DNA of 64,000 bases, taken from Marivirga tractuosa DSM 4126 (GTDB lineage: Bacteria; Bacteroidota; Bacteroidia; Cytophagales; Cyclobacteriaceae). Below, one piece after another: positions 55,267 through 64,000 of the stretch (position 1 is its first letter; each line of letters opens with the position of its first letter). The translations under genes were made by a program, and so were the position numbers. Below the pieces are notes generated by a model. That model did no database searches. It was given only the letters and a program-made list of their open reading frames with translations, and was not told where the DNA came from. The DNA lies in contig NC_014759.1 of the NCBI RefSeq assembly GCF_000183425.1, positions 682,001 to 746,000 of the forward strand. Reading direction: 5' to 3'.

Positions 55267-55839
55267 TTAGTTCCAAACCAATTTAATATTGTTGATTTTG
55301 AGTTCATCATCCCTTTTAGTCAGTAAAACATGGGAACGAACAAAAACCTTGTCTTCAATTAAGATACTGACAATAACTGAAAAATCGCCTGAGTTTTTCT
55401 GGACTTTTTCAATTTTATACCCGTCAATTCTCTCACCTTGTCCTCCAACCCACTGATTACCCCATAAATAGTTACATGCATCAATATTAAACATAGGCTC
55501 TGGCTTATAGTCCCATTTAATTTTCCGCATTTCTGAATTACAGTTTTCCAGCCTGCCAACTAGTTTCTTCTTATAGTCCTCAGAGAAGTAATCAATAGTA
55601 TTTATCCTTTCTTTAAACTCTCTTAAATCAAAAACATAAGTAGTTTCATCTAGCTTTTCAAAAGGTGGCACCTGATAATAACTTACGCTTTTGGGATAGG
55701 CATCATTTATATACCAATCATAAAATTCATTGACAGTTTTAATTGCAACTGAATCCTCATTAGAATCAAAATTTAAACTAGTTGACTTACAACCTAAAGA
55801 GTAAATGATCATTAATAATATTAAATAAAAGTTTCTCAT
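55267..55839 (-). CDS. DUF3828-like lipoprotein, candidate immunity protein
   Basis: 190 aa. The leader ends in a lipobox (YSLGC, cysteine near residue 17). The mature part begins with a helix ending in KTVNEFYDWYIND and continues as a mixed alpha/beta region, resembling DUF3828 or NTF2-like folds, some of which serve as immunity proteins. It starts 3 bases after the stop codon of the TANFOR gene, so it is translated together with it. Immunity is inferred from this coupling, not shown. Confidence 0.65.
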   Translation of the reverse strand: MRNFYLILLMIIYSLGCKSTSLNFDSNEDSVAIKTVNEFYDWYINDAYPKSVSYYQVPPFEKLDETTYVFDLREFKERINTIDYFSEDYKKKLVGRLENCNSEMRKIKWDYKPEPMFNIDACNYLWGNQWVGGQGERIDGYKIEKVQKNSGDFSVIVSILIEDKVFVRSHVLLTKRDDELKINNIKLVWN

Positions 55840-55842
55840 AAT

Positions 55843-58800
55843 TTAATCATTTATTTCTTCACTTGGTCGAACCATGGTCACGGTATAAGTTCTTTCGTAA
55901 ACACTACCTTCCCGGTATGTATCTGTAAGCGTATAATCATCTTGCTCACACAATTGATTTTCAGAACTAGTTCCTATTGTTTCATGTGCCGTTTGCGCAT
56001 CATAATATCTATAACAAGTTTGATTATTGGTTGTGGTTCTTCCCACTATAACTAGCCAATGATCAGTAGTTTCATCCAAATTCCCAGGGTGTCCAGCTCG
56101 ATAGTCCACTCCATCCATAATTGGAATATCATCATCAAGATACTCATTAATTAAATGAATACCATCAACTATATTATCTTGAATTTCTAATATATCATCC
56201 TCATTATTTCTAGTCATTTGAACAATATCTTCATGATTAGGTGCTACTGTTTCATATCCGGCATTTTCTAGCATATCTGCAGCTCTCCTAAAGCATCCTG
56301 CAGGATCGCTACTATCAAAACCTTCAAATTCTACATCATCTGTAATTGACATATCAAAAGGAAATATTCTAATTTCACTTGAATCTTGGAAGCCATTGGA
56401 ATAACTTGAGTCAATAGACGCCACTATATTAACTAAATAATCTCCAGCTTTTATATAATCGCCATTAATATCTTTTCCAGACCATCCAATACTATCCTGA
56501 TCTTGGGTATCTATAAAACTATTTTCTTTTCCAGTATCCAAATCACTATAGTTGTTAACTAAAACAGTATCATCTTCGGTAAGTTGAAAAATTTCAAACT
56601 TATTATAGCTTAAAGATAAGGTGTCCAGAATTGTATATGTAAAATTATACCTATTTTCTTTTAGTTGATAAGAGTTTGGTAAAGATTCAAATGCTACAAA
56701 TTCTAAATCTTCACTCAAACCCTCAATATCTATTTCCGGAAGTAAATATGGGCAGACCATACCGAGCAATTCGCTCCATTCATTATCTGTCAATCCTTCA
56801 ACATAAGGTGGCTGTTCACCATTTAATTTATCAACTAAAAATTCGAATCTATCTATAATAGATTCATTCTCTTCTATCAAGGATATCAATTCATCTTTAT
56901 TGCTTTCATAATATTTTATCTTTTCTAAAACGTCCTGTAACTCGTCAACATCATCTGGCAAACAATCAGGAAAATCCGACATCTGCTTTATGATTACTTT
57001 GTCTAACGGCCCCTTCTCGTAGTTCTCTATCCATGCGTTAATTTGTTGCTTATAAAACACTAATACTTCCCTAATTAATTCTTCTTGGACATTTTGAGAA
57101 TCTTGTGCATTTTCTCCTTCACCTACGTCACCGTCAGGATTATACGGCCCACTCAGCTCTCCATCCTCATCCACCACATACACATTCCCCTCTTCATCTT
57201 CTAGCACAGTTTCCCCATCTTGATTTTCATCTGCTGTTTCTGGATCTATTTCAGTAGTATTGCCCTCCGTATCGGTCACGGTGATGGTGCCCTCTTCTTC
57301 ATCATATTCCACATCCGCTATTTCTCCTTCTATATCGATATCGGTGTCGGGTAGCTCCTCGAAACTATTATCCGCATTCTCTGTCTGTTCGCCTGTTCCT
57401 TCTTCGCTGAGTTCTTCAATCACTTCATCCGTATCCAAAATAAAAGGACCGTTCGGATTGAGCGTGCTTTCCACATTCCCACCTATCAATTGCTTGTCAG
57501 TGTTTACCTTGATATCATTCAGTACTGCTTCCACTCTTGCGGAGTTGAAAAGCGGGACTTCGATCAACCCCATGCCTGTATAGGTTTCACCTGTTTTGAT
57601 CACTTCCGTCAGGATGACGGTGAAGCCGGCTGCCGTTATCTGGTCACCTGCGTTTAGTTCTGCTATGGGCTCCCTGTTCTCTATTAAAGGAAGATCAGAT
57701 TCTGCTCCGCAATCTAAGTCTTGTACATCCTGTTCTGGAGTGGAGAGTGTCAGGGTGTTTTCTGTCGTTCCCTCTAGGGCACCACAACTAGGCAATACTC
57801 TAATCTGGTATTCTGTATTGACTTGTAGATCATAGACCACCTTGGTTTCTATGTTGGTGCCATAGTTGATCCATTTTTCTTCTCCTTTCTCTCTGATTTG
57901 GGCTACATAACGATTGTGGTTCCAGCCACCTTCCCAAGTGATGCGGATCCGGTCGGTGCCCAGTGCCTCTGCCCCCAAATTGGTAATAGGAAGGCACTCA
58001 TCCCCATATTTAAACCAGCGCACTTCGCTCTTGCCTTGGTTTTTAAATAAATCCCTTCCGTTAAGGTTTATTGCTTGTACCTGCCAGGCATAGCTCCTTC
58101 CAGGGATCAGCATGGCATCGTTCAATCCATAAAAATAACTGGTGGTCATGATTCTCCTTTCAAACAGTGGACGGGTTGTCCTTGCCACTTCGTTGGCATC
58201 CCGTCCTTCTGGCCAGATCTCCCAAAGCTTGAAGATATATTCGGTTTCGAAGGCACTGTTGGGAGAGGAAGTATGTCTTGGCGTCCATTGGAACTGTACT
58301 TGCTGCGGGTCTTGTATGCGGATTTTTTCTTGAAAGGGAAGATTCAGCAATGGCGGATCGTTGAGCACCAGCCACGCTATGGAAGTACCGATATTGCTGA
58401 CCCTATTGTTTCTATTATAATCCAATACCTCAATCTTAAAATGATAAAAGCCTTCTGGCAGTTTCTGGGTAGAGGCCAGTTTGTTGCGATTGATGCCGCT
58501 GACTTCCATATTTTGGATGCGGAGGTATTGGGTCAGGTCGGTGGCATCCACTTGGTAGGGGATTCCGGGGTTCAATCTGATTGGCCCAGGACTGAAGCCT
58601 TGCCTGGTTCTGAGTCTAATTCCTGCCCCTTCTATGGTGATTCGGAGTTTTGCTTGATAATCGGTCTTCGTAAAATCCTTCAACAACAACTGGATGTTCC
58701 ACTTCTTTTGGCTGGCATCGCTGTAGTCTGAGAGGTACAGGCTATAAGGAGTCATCAGGTTGGAAGTGACTTGGACGGGGTTGGAGGCGTTTTGGGCCTG

Positions 58801-58905
58801 TGCCGATACTGATAATAATAAAGTAATGGTAATTGATAGTAAGCACACGCGGTGCGTTAGCTTTGAAATGTACTTGGAGCACGAGCTAGAAGCTCGCGCT
58901 AACAT
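55843..58905 (-). CDS. secreted TANFOR-domain protein with papain-like C-terminal domain
   Basis: 1020 aa. The signal peptide is preceded by about 20 extra residues; a GTG at codon 21 may be the real start. The TANFOR domain (about 45-190) has LMTPYSLYLSDY, GFSPGPIRLNPGIPYQ and PEGFYHFKIEVLDYN. Fibronectin-like domains follow (to 395), then a very acidic linker (about 500-615). The last 155 residues look like a cysteine peptidase fold: Cys871 in PAGCFRRAADML, His949 in TDHWLVIVGR and Asp969 in YRYYDAQT. Such C39/papain-like tips occur in polymorphic toxins. A lipoprotein gene follows at once. Activity is inferred. Confidence 0.8.
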   Translation of the reverse strand: MLARASSSCSKYISKLTHRVCLLSITITLLLSVSAQAQNASNPVQVTSNLMTPYSLYLSDYSDASQKKWNIQLLLKDFTKTDYQAKLRITIEGAGIRLRTRQGFSPGPIRLNPGIPYQVDATDLTQYLRIQNMEVSGINRNKLASTQKLPEGFYHFKIEVLDYNRNNRVSNIGTSIAWLVLNDPPLLNLPFQEKIRIQDPQQVQFQWTPRHTSSPNSAFETEYIFKLWEIWPEGRDANEVARTTRPLFERRIMTTSYFYGLNDAMLIPGRSYAWQVQAINLNGRDLFKNQGKSEVRWFKYGDECLPITNLGAEALGTDRIRITWEGGWNHNRYVAQIREKGEEKWINYGTNIETKVVYDLQVNTEYQIRVLPSCGALEGTTENTLTLSTPEQDVQDLDCGAESDLPLIENREPIAELNAGDQITAAGFTVILTEVIKTGETYTGMGLIEVPLFNSARVEAVLNDIKVNTDKQLIGGNVESTLNPNGPFILDTDEVIEELSEEGTGEQTENADNSFEELPDTDIDIEGEIADVEYDEEEGTITVTDTEGNTTEIDPETADENQDGETVLEDEEGNVYVVDEDGELSGPYNPDGDVGEGENAQDSQNVQEELIREVLVFYKQQINAWIENYEKGPLDKVIIKQMSDFPDCLPDDVDELQDVLEKIKYYESNKDELISLIEENESIIDRFEFLVDKLNGEQPPYVEGLTDNEWSELLGMVCPYLLPEIDIEGLSEDLEFVAFESLPNSYQLKENRYNFTYTILDTLSLSYNKFEIFQLTEDDTVLVNNYSDLDTGKENSFIDTQDQDSIGWSGKDINGDYIKAGDYLVNIVASIDSSYSNGFQDSSEIRIFPFDMSITDDVEFEGFDSSDPAGCFRRAADMLENAGYETVAPNHEDIVQMTRNNEDDILEIQDNIVDGIHLINEYLDDDIPIMDGVDYRAGHPGNLDETTDHWLVIVGRTTTNNQTCYRYYDAQTAHETIGTSSENQLCEQDDYTLTDTYREGSVYERTYTVTMVRPSEEIND

Positions 58906-58940
58906 TTTGGTGCTGGAAGCTCGCGCTATCAGGTATGGTT
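58888..58940. repeat. short direct repeat over the TANFOR start
   Basis: AGAAGCTCGCGCTAAC and GGAAGCTCGCGCTATC occur 27 bases apart and overlap the upstream ATG. The first 15-20 codons of the annotated protein may therefore come from a repeat insertion. Confidence 0.5.
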
Positions 58941-58994
58941 TTGGTTGAAGTTTAATGTCTGGGGATTTCTTTGGTTCTTTCTTTATTTTAAGTC

Positions 58995-59024
58995 CAAAAG
59001 TATGGGTTTTGGGGCGATTTCAAA
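58995..59024 (-). promoter_or_regulatory. promoter of the TANFOR gene
   Basis: On the minus strand TTTG (59021-59024), an 18-base spacer and TACTTTTG (58995-59002) match the Bacteroidota promoter consensus. It lies about 90 bases before the start codon. Confidence 0.65.
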
Positions 59025-59140
59025 AAATAATGTTGGAAAAATTAATTGGAGGGGGATTTTAGCGGGAAATGAAATGATGAATGATTAATGATTAATGATG
59101 AATTGATTTGAGTCCATCTCTGTACCTTGTCGGTTTTAAA

Positions 59141-59542
59141 TTAAATTCTATTCCAGTTGTCAATAATTAAGCCATCCAAAAAGCGGAAATCTTTTTCATT
59201 ATCTGTGACAAGAGTTAAATTATTTTTCAATGCAGAAATACCAATAAGAAGGTCAAACTCATCATGCATTGGTGTACCTTGTTTTCTTAGACGTGTTTTC
59301 TCTTTTGCATAAAGATCTACGCATTCATAAATTGGTATTATTGATAGCCCTTTTAGAAAATCATTAACAGCCTTATGTGATTTTTTTGGGTTATTACTAT
59401 TTTCAGCCCCATATTTTAATTCAAAGACACTTATTTCTGAAATAAAGCAATTTTCTCTACCGATTTGATAAATTCTATCTTTTAAATCTAGTTCTCCTCG
59501 TAAGAAGAAAATACATATACTCGTATCAAGCAAATATTGCAT
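59141..59542 (-). CDS. vapC: VapC-type PIN-domain toxin
   Basis: 133 aa from the ATG at 59542. PIN-domain acidic residues are visible: aspartate in YLLDTSICIFFLRG, glutamate in ISVFELKYG, and aspartates in MHDEFDLLIGISA and TDNEKDF. PIN toxins of type II systems cut RNA, often tRNA. The start codon overlaps the antitoxin stop (ATGA), the usual arrangement. Whether it is active cannot be told, but no key residue is missing. Confidence 0.9.
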   Translation of the reverse strand: MQYLLDTSICIFFLRGELDLKDRIYQIGRENCFISEISVFELKYGAENSNNPKKSHKAVNDFLKGLSIIPIYECVDLYAKEKTRLRKQGTPMHDEFDLLIGISALKNNLTLVTDNEKDFRFLDGLIIDNWNRI

Positions 59543-59781
59543 CAAAAATTTAGGTCTCTTGATTTAAAATTTCTGTTAGCTTTTATTTCAGAAACAATTT
59601 CCTTGGCAGATTTATCTGAGACAAATCCCCCAAATGAATCATAAAAAACTTTATCATCATTGACCGTGTTCTTAGATAGGGACTTCTCTAACTTTTCAAT
59701 CAATTTAATTTTAATCCGCTTACTGAGCATATCAAATATTTTCGAATAAGAATTCACAATATGTTTTTCCACTATTGTCAT
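59542..59781 (-). CDS. antitoxin partner of VapC
   Basis: 79 aa. The N-terminal half is a basic helix (MLSKRIKIKLIEKLEKSLSK), and the C-terminal half (FGGFVSDKSAKEIVSEIKAN) has the shape of antitoxin tails that wrap around PIN toxins. It probably neutralises VapC and binds its own promoter. No well-known DNA-binding fold is seen, so the exact antitoxin class is open. Confidence 0.8.
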   Translation of the reverse strand: MTIVEKHIVNSYSKIFDMLSKRIKIKLIEKLEKSLSKNTVNDDKVFYDSFGGFVSDKSAKEIVSEIKANRNFKSRDLNF

Positions 59782-60381
59782 ATAAGTATAAAGATAACTT
59801 TTATCAGATTCTTGAGCAAACTTAAAATACGAACTATTGCTTTTTGATAATAAAAGATGGTGAAAGATGGAAATATAAAAGCACAGAGGGCAGAGGGAAG
59901 TGCTGTTTGAAGTTTGAAAAGGGAAATTGAGATTAGGACGGAAACAGCTTGAAGTGGGAAGTCCCTAGTCTGTTAATTGGGGTGGGGATTTAAGTCAGTA
60001 CCGAAGGTCGGACTTTTGTGTGAAGCCTTGCTATTAAAATGAAAGATGAAGACTGAAATACCTATCGCCAGCAACTTGGTGGTGATTTATACTAGGTGCC
60101 TCTGGCACGAATAAAAGCCCCCTAGCTCCCAAAATAATTTGGCATTCTATAGCTGATATCCGCCTGATGCGAAAGTAATTTCACCAGCCGGAGGCAGGCT
60201 GACGGAAGTAAAGGTCAGCACCGAAAGTCAGACAGGAATTACCTAAGAAAATACAGAAGGGGAGTTCCAAACTAATAATTGCCAATTATAGGTGAAAGCT
60301 ATTTTACTGAGCTTAGATTATGATATTCTTGTAATATCGCTTTCCAAACTTTGTATTCATTGTTTTTTTATAAATCTAAAT
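59782..60381. repeat. repeat-filled gap with two-module repeat, copy 4
   Basis: Near 59900-59970 the GAAGTGGGAAGT filler appears. AAGTCAGTACCGAAGGTCGG (59992 on) and AAGGTCAGCACCGAAAGTCA (60211 on) bracket a copy of the two-module element: TATCGCCAGCAACTTGGTGG (60062 on), GGTGCCTCTGGCA, ATAGCTGATATCCGCCTGA, CAGCCGGAGGCAGGC. No gene is recognised. Confidence 0.65.
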
Positions 60382-61062
60382 TTATTGCCCTCTTCTTTGG
60401 ATTGCAAAACTGGCGTTATTGTCATTTTCCATTGTCAAATAAATCAGTTCCCAATCATATTTAACACAAAATTCAGAAACTGCTTCAATAACTCCAAATC
60501 TACTAAATCCATCCCTTGACCATCTTACAAAATCATGTCCAGTTAAAATACCATTTTCTTTAACCTTATTCCTGTAATCTACTAATTCTTGATATGTTAC
60601 CTTGTAACTATGCCCAGTATCAATATAGACCCAATCGAAGTATTGGTCAGGAAACTCATTTACAACCTCTACTGATAAACCAAGGTTTATTTCAATTTTA
60701 CCTGATCTAATTTCGCTATCAAAAGTTTCTTCTACAGATTTTCGTTTTTTTTGATTATACTTGTTAGTTCCCCAATAATCAACTAAATGTAGTTTTTTTG
60801 GTTTACATTCTTTTAGAATAAGTTTTGAAAAGTGTCCCTGATCAACACCTAATTCAGCCACAATTCCATTTTCAGGCAATAATCGTAGTAAATCTAACCT
60901 ACTTGGTAGTAATTTTGCATTTTCTAAAAGTTGATCTGTGAAATTATATTTAGGTATTTTCTCTTCTTGCTGCTTTCTTAATTGCAAAAGTTTTCTTTTA
61001 AAGAGCTTAAAAATTGATTTCTTTATAATCTTTGGGCCAAAGATTGTCATTCTAAATACCAT
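60382..61062 (-). CDS. class I SAM-dependent methyltransferase
   Basis: 226 aa. The SAM-binding glycine-rich motif is IVAELGVDQGHFSKLIL (near residue 72), and the acidic strand end is HLVDYWG. WVYIDTGHSYKVTYQEL is the motif typical of Methyltransf_24-like enzymes. Such proteins often modify sugars or are found in polysaccharide and glycosylation clusters. Here it opens the surface polysaccharide region at the right end. The acceptor is unknown. Confidence 0.85.
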   Translation of the reverse strand: MVFRMTIFGPKIIKKSIFKLFKRKLLQLRKQQEEKIPKYNFTDQLLENAKLLPSRLDLLRLLPENGIVAELGVDQGHFSKLILKECKPKKLHLVDYWGTNKYNQKKRKSVEETFDSEIRSGKIEINLGLSVEVVNEFPDQYFDWVYIDTGHSYKVTYQELVDYRNKVKENGILTGHDFVRWSRDGFSRFGVIEAVSEFCVKYDWELIYLTMENDNNASFAIQRRGQ

Positions 61063-61457
61063 AAATTGAATTTAAATAGTCTATTTAACGAAAAGAAAGT
61101 TAAGATTTTTAGCTATAATTTTCACAGATTGCTATTAAAAATAAACGACAGTAAGAAGTTTGTGTGGAATATTTTATACTTAATTCAATAAATGATATAC
61201 CATCTCAGGAGAAAATAGTATGATCTTTTTTATCAGAAATAGTTACTTTTACATAAATGAAATATATAAATATGATTTTAAAAGCATTAAAACTTAGGAT
61301 GACTAAAATTACCCATCGTAAAGTTTCAATATCAAAAATCAAATGGAAAGTCCAATATCAAGATACAAGATTAAAACTTTCTTGATAAATTAGTTTACTT
61401 TGCAACATTATAAAATCCGTTGAGAATATTATAAAAACTATTAATTTATTCTGTAGT
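61063..61457. other. AT-rich divergent intergenic region
   Basis: Very AT-rich; it separates the methyltransferase gene (minus) from the acetyltransferase gene (plus). GTTTACTTTGC near 61391 resembles a -7 box for the latter. No other structure is seen. Confidence 0.45.
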
Positions 61458-62090
61458 ATGAAAAAAAGAAATGTGATTTTTGGAGTTGGGGGATTTGGAA
61501 GAGAAGTTTTAAGTTGTATGCTTGATTCATATAAAGGAACTGGCATAGACATTTCGAAAACCACAGTTTTTATGGACGAGGATCCAAAATGGATCAATCA
61601 AACCATAAATGGTTTAAAAGTTATTTCAAAGGAAGAGTTTAATGTGAAAAATGATGAATTAATAATTGCTGTTGGTGATCCTAAGACTAGACAAAAAATT
61701 GCAAATAGCTTTCCAAAAGAGACAACTTATTTTTCAATTATTCATCCTTCAGCAATCATATCACCGTGGACTAAAATTGGGAAAGGAGCTATAATTACAG
61801 CTGGCACAATTATCACTTGTAATATTGAAATTGGAGACCACTGTCATTTAAATTTAAATACCACAATTGGTCATGATTGCAAAATAGGAAATTACTTTAC
61901 AACTGCTCCAGGAGTTAATATTAGTGGCAATTGTATAATTGAAGACAATGTATATTTCGGAACAGCCTCTGCTATTAGACAAGGAATAAATGTAGTCAAT
62001 AATGTAACTATCGGTATGGGTTGTATGGTTGTTAAGAATATTGTAGAAAGTGGAGTCTACATCGGCAATCCAGCTAAAAAATTGAAGTAA
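61458..62090 (+). CDS. NeuD-type sugar acyltransferase, third copy
   Basis: 210 aa. It opens with VIFGVGGFGREVLSCML and shows hexapeptide repeats from about residue 100, with the histidine in TTIGHDCKIG and the ending GNPAKKLK. It is closer in style to the 209-aa enzyme at 46.9 kb than to its neighbour there. It likely acetylates a nucleotide-activated amino sugar for a surface polysaccharide. It is the only plus-strand gene in the right-hand polysaccharide region. Confidence 0.87.
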   Translation: MKKRNVIFGVGGFGREVLSCMLDSYKGTGIDISKTTVFMDEDPKWINQTINGLKVISKEEFNVKNDELIIAVGDPKTRQKIANSFPKETTYFSIIHPSAIISPWTKIGKGAIITAGTIITCNIEIGDHCHLNLNTTIGHDCKIGNYFTTAPGVNISGNCIIEDNVYFGTASAIRQGINVVNNVTIGMGCMVVKNIVESGVYIGNPAKKLK

Positions 62091-62197
62091 ATTACGAAAT
62101 AGGCACTTCCGCTTTATTTCGTCAAATCCTTCTGTTATGTATTTTTTCTTAACAGGTCGCTATGATTAGCTTGAAACAATAAAATTCTATTTATTTT

Positions 62198-63346
62198 TTA
62201 CACTAGCTCATTTAAATACACAGTTTCCAATTCTCTCCAAATTGTTTGACTACTAAATTGTTTAGAAAAAGAAATTCCATTTTGAGACATCTTTTCTCTT
62301 AATTTTAAGTCTGCAATTAATAAATTAATCTTTTCAGCCAATTTCTCAACGTTTTTCTTCGGCACAATAAAACCATTAAAATTATCCGAAACTGCATCCC
62401 TACAACCTGTTACATTATTGGTAATGGCAGGTATTCCTAAAGCAGCCGCTTGAATTAACACATTACCAAATCCTTCTCTATAAGAGGGCAATACCAATAC
62501 ATCGAAATTTGCCATAAAATATTCGACAGAGCTTTGAAAACCCACATAAATTAAGTTTTTATCCAGATCTCTATTTTTAAGCTCATGAGCAATCTCATCT
62601 GATTCCAAACTTCCGACCAATAACAATTGAACCTTTGAATGCATTCTTTTAATCATATCATAAGCTAAAAACAACTCCTTTAATCCTTTATCAGGATGTA
62701 ATCTTCCAGCATAACCTATAGTGAAGTAATCTTTGTTAATACCGTAATCAGTTATTACCTTATTTAGTTTTGAATTATTTAATTTAGTTCTGTTAAATTT
62801 TTCTAAATTAATGCCATTACTACTTCCTTTCCCTAATACTACAGTTTTTACCTCTTTAAAAACCCCCTCACTTACTGCCAATTCTTTCAGACTTGGACTG
62901 ATACAAATAATTTGATGTGCAAATCTTCCACAAACTGTTTCTAAGGTTTTTAAAATTTGTTTTTTTAGTCCTAATTCCGTCTCAAATCGGAATCCTCTAC
63001 AAGTGTAGATACGGTTTGGCACCCTTAAAAGCCAGGAAGCTGTCATTAAAATTAATGAGGCTTTAGGAGTACCAGCGTTGACGATAGTTGGTTTGATTTG
63101 CCTTAACAATCTTATGGAGGAAAAAAGTGACTTAATATCTTTTAAAAGTGAGATTTCACGTTCAAAGTCAATAGGATGTGTAATGCCACCCTCTCTCTCT
63201 ACCAGTGCTCTTGTCTTTGCTGCAACTTTTGTAATAATATGTACTTCATAACCCTTATCTTGAAAATATTTAACCTGACCAGTTATAAGTATAGCACTGA
63301 CATCTGCAGTATACGCTAAAACAATTTTCTTTTTATTCTTTAACAT
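62198..63346 (-). CDS. glycosyltransferase, GT4 family
   Basis: 382 aa, GT-B fold. The N-terminal domain begins with KIVLAYTADVSAILITGQ. The C-terminal GT4 domain has IGYAGRLHPDKGLKELFLAY and the sugar-nucleotide motif SYREGFGNVLIQAAALGIPA with the two conserved glutamate/glutamine positions (here EX7Q, a variant of EX7E). It transfers a sugar in polysaccharide or O-antigen assembly. Its start overlaps the end of the upstream glycosyltransferase gene by 14 bases. Confidence 0.9.
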   Translation of the reverse strand: MLKNKKKIVLAYTADVSAILITGQVKYFQDKGYEVHIITKVAAKTRALVEREGGITHPIDFEREISLLKDIKSLFSSIRLLRQIKPTIVNAGTPKASLILMTASWLLRVPNRIYTCRGFRFETELGLKKQILKTLETVCGRFAHQIICISPSLKELAVSEGVFKEVKTVVLGKGSSNGINLEKFNRTKLNNSKLNKVITDYGINKDYFTIGYAGRLHPDKGLKELFLAYDMIKRMHSKVQLLLVGSLESDEIAHELKNRDLDKNLIYVGFQSSVEYFMANFDVLVLPSYREGFGNVLIQAAALGIPAITNNVTGCRDAVSDNFNGFIVPKKNVEKLAEKINLLIADLKLREKMSQNGISFSKQFSSQTIWRELETVYLNELV

Positions 63347-64000
63347 TAGCTATTATCGATTGAAAAAAAGCTTTTCGTCTGTCATTCAATTTAAAGTATT
63401 GATAGTCCTTAGCTCTTTTAAAATTACGTATACTTTGATCTCTTAATAATTCCGGAGAATTTAAGAAGCTTTTAAGCTGATGTGACAAAGTATTGTAATC
63501 ACCTGTTTGATGTAATGCCTTACTTGACAATAATTCAGGAATTCCACCTGTTGTTGCTCCCAAAACTGGACATGCCCTGCTCATGGCCTCAATGACAGAA
63601 CGAGGTAAACCTTCTTGCCGCGAAGGATGAACATAAAGATGAAGCTGATCCAAAAAATTTAAAATCTCTGCTCCGGATTTCAATTTTCCAATTATTTTCA
63701 CCTGTTCTGATACATTATATTCAATAGCTAATTTTTTTACCCAATCAGCATTACCCGGACCTACCATTCTTATTTCAAATGGAGGTAAATCCTTTTTTAC
63801 TTTTGATAAAGCTTTAATTATTTCTTCATGACCTTTATATCGAACATTAAAGGAACCAATTAATCCAATAATACAGGTGGATTTATTATCTGCTTTCGAT
63901 AATAAATCCTGCTTATTCAGTAAAGCAGTTTCATTCATATCCGGAATAATTGCATTAGTAGCATGAATACTTTTTCCTTTAGTAGGGTATCTTTTTTGCA
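63333..64000 (-). CDS. glycosyltransferase, GT4 family, C-terminal part (continues past the window)
   Basis: The frame stays open to the right edge; residues before the ATG at 63938 (KRYPTKGKSIHATNAIIPD) look like a normal glycosyltransferase interior, so the 5' end is outside. The GT4 domain is visible: IGLIGSFNVRYKGHEEIIKA and the donor motif PSRQEGLPRSVIEAMSRACP with EX7E intact. It forms an operon with the next glycosyltransferase through a 14-base overlap. Confidence 0.9.
   Translation of the reverse strand, partial: QKRYPTKGKSIHATNAIIPDMNETALLNKQDLLSKADNKSTCIIGLIGSFNVRYKGHEEIIKALSKVKKDLPPFEIRMVGPGNADWVKKLAIEYNVSEQVKIIGKLKSGAEILNFLDQLHLYVHPSRQEGLPRSVIEAMSRACPVLGATTGGIPELLSSKALHQTGDYNTLSHQLKSFLNSPELLRDQSIRNFKRAKDYQYFKLNDRRKAFFQSIIANVKE

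Noticed and set aside
57260..58731. Plus-strand open frames opposite the TANFOR gene
   Set aside because: They are shadows of the acidic linker and TANFOR coding sequence; Ser/Val-rich translations arise from the antisense of Glu/Asp-rich codons.
61458..62090. Third acetyltransferase as a recent duplicate of the xrtF-linked pair
   Set aside because: The protein sequences share only fold-level motifs, with no long identical stretches.

Overview
The window comes from a member of the Bacteroidota, most likely a marine Cytophagales of the Marivirga type. That placement is an inference. It rests on AT-rich DNA, promoters of the Bacteroidota form TTTG-N18/19-TAnnTTTG, the XrtF exosortase with its partner protein, a DUF4290-murA pair, a TANFOR-domain protein, very large RHS proteins with signal peptides, and many secreted metallopeptidases. 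About half is conserved housekeeping DNA (purL, tRNA-Gln, prs, rplY, rluF, pth, hbd, thioredoxin, murA). The rest is accessory.

Layout. 1-3110: end of an ABC-F ATPase gene, then a beta-barrel-like protein and an IPT/TIG lipoprotein. 3111-3643: gene-poor, unexplained, relatively GC-rich. 3644-18518: an RHS locus read on the minus strand. A promoter near 18.55 kb drives a barrel-like protein (429 aa), an RHS shell protein without a core (1075 aa), a 2420-aa RHS protein with a metallopeptidase-like tip, and a small lipoprotein. Behind it lies an orphan RHS C-terminal cassette with a different tip and its own MORN/YwqK-type lipoprotein. 19007-26883: a membrane metallophosphoesterase, then a tripartite RND efflux operon led by a TetR-type repressor with a visible operator-like palindrome. 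27103-36578: a hydrolase, purine synthesis, tRNA, PRPP synthase, L25, pseudouridine synthase, another hydrolase and peptidyl-tRNA hydrolase. 36796-42308: M16 peptidase, a small zincin-like protein and an M1 peptidase. 42544-43652: hydroxyacyl-CoA dehydrogenase and DUF3820. 43653-45915: an IS110 insertion and a GxxExxY gene set in degenerate repeats. 45916-48084: XrtF locus with two NeuD-type acetyltransferases. 48543-54013: thioredoxin, a second M1 peptidase, a miniature transposable element, DUF4290 and murA. 54344-58905: a HEAT-like gene without a normal start, and a TANFOR protein with a papain-like C-terminal domain next to a lipoprotein. 59141-59781: VapC-type toxin and antitoxin. 60382-64000: start of a surface polysaccharide cluster (methyltransferase, acetyltransferase, two glycosyltransferases).

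The most interesting theme is three separate pairs of a large secreted protein with a variable C-terminal enzyme-like tip and a small lipoprotein gene immediately downstream. This looks like a polymorphic toxin and immunity arrangement in which the protective partner is a lipoprotein rather than a cytoplasmic protein. The intergenic regions are rich in structured repeats: a MITE with target duplication, a long inverted repeat, a two-module dispersed palindromic family, and repeats around the GxxExxY gene.
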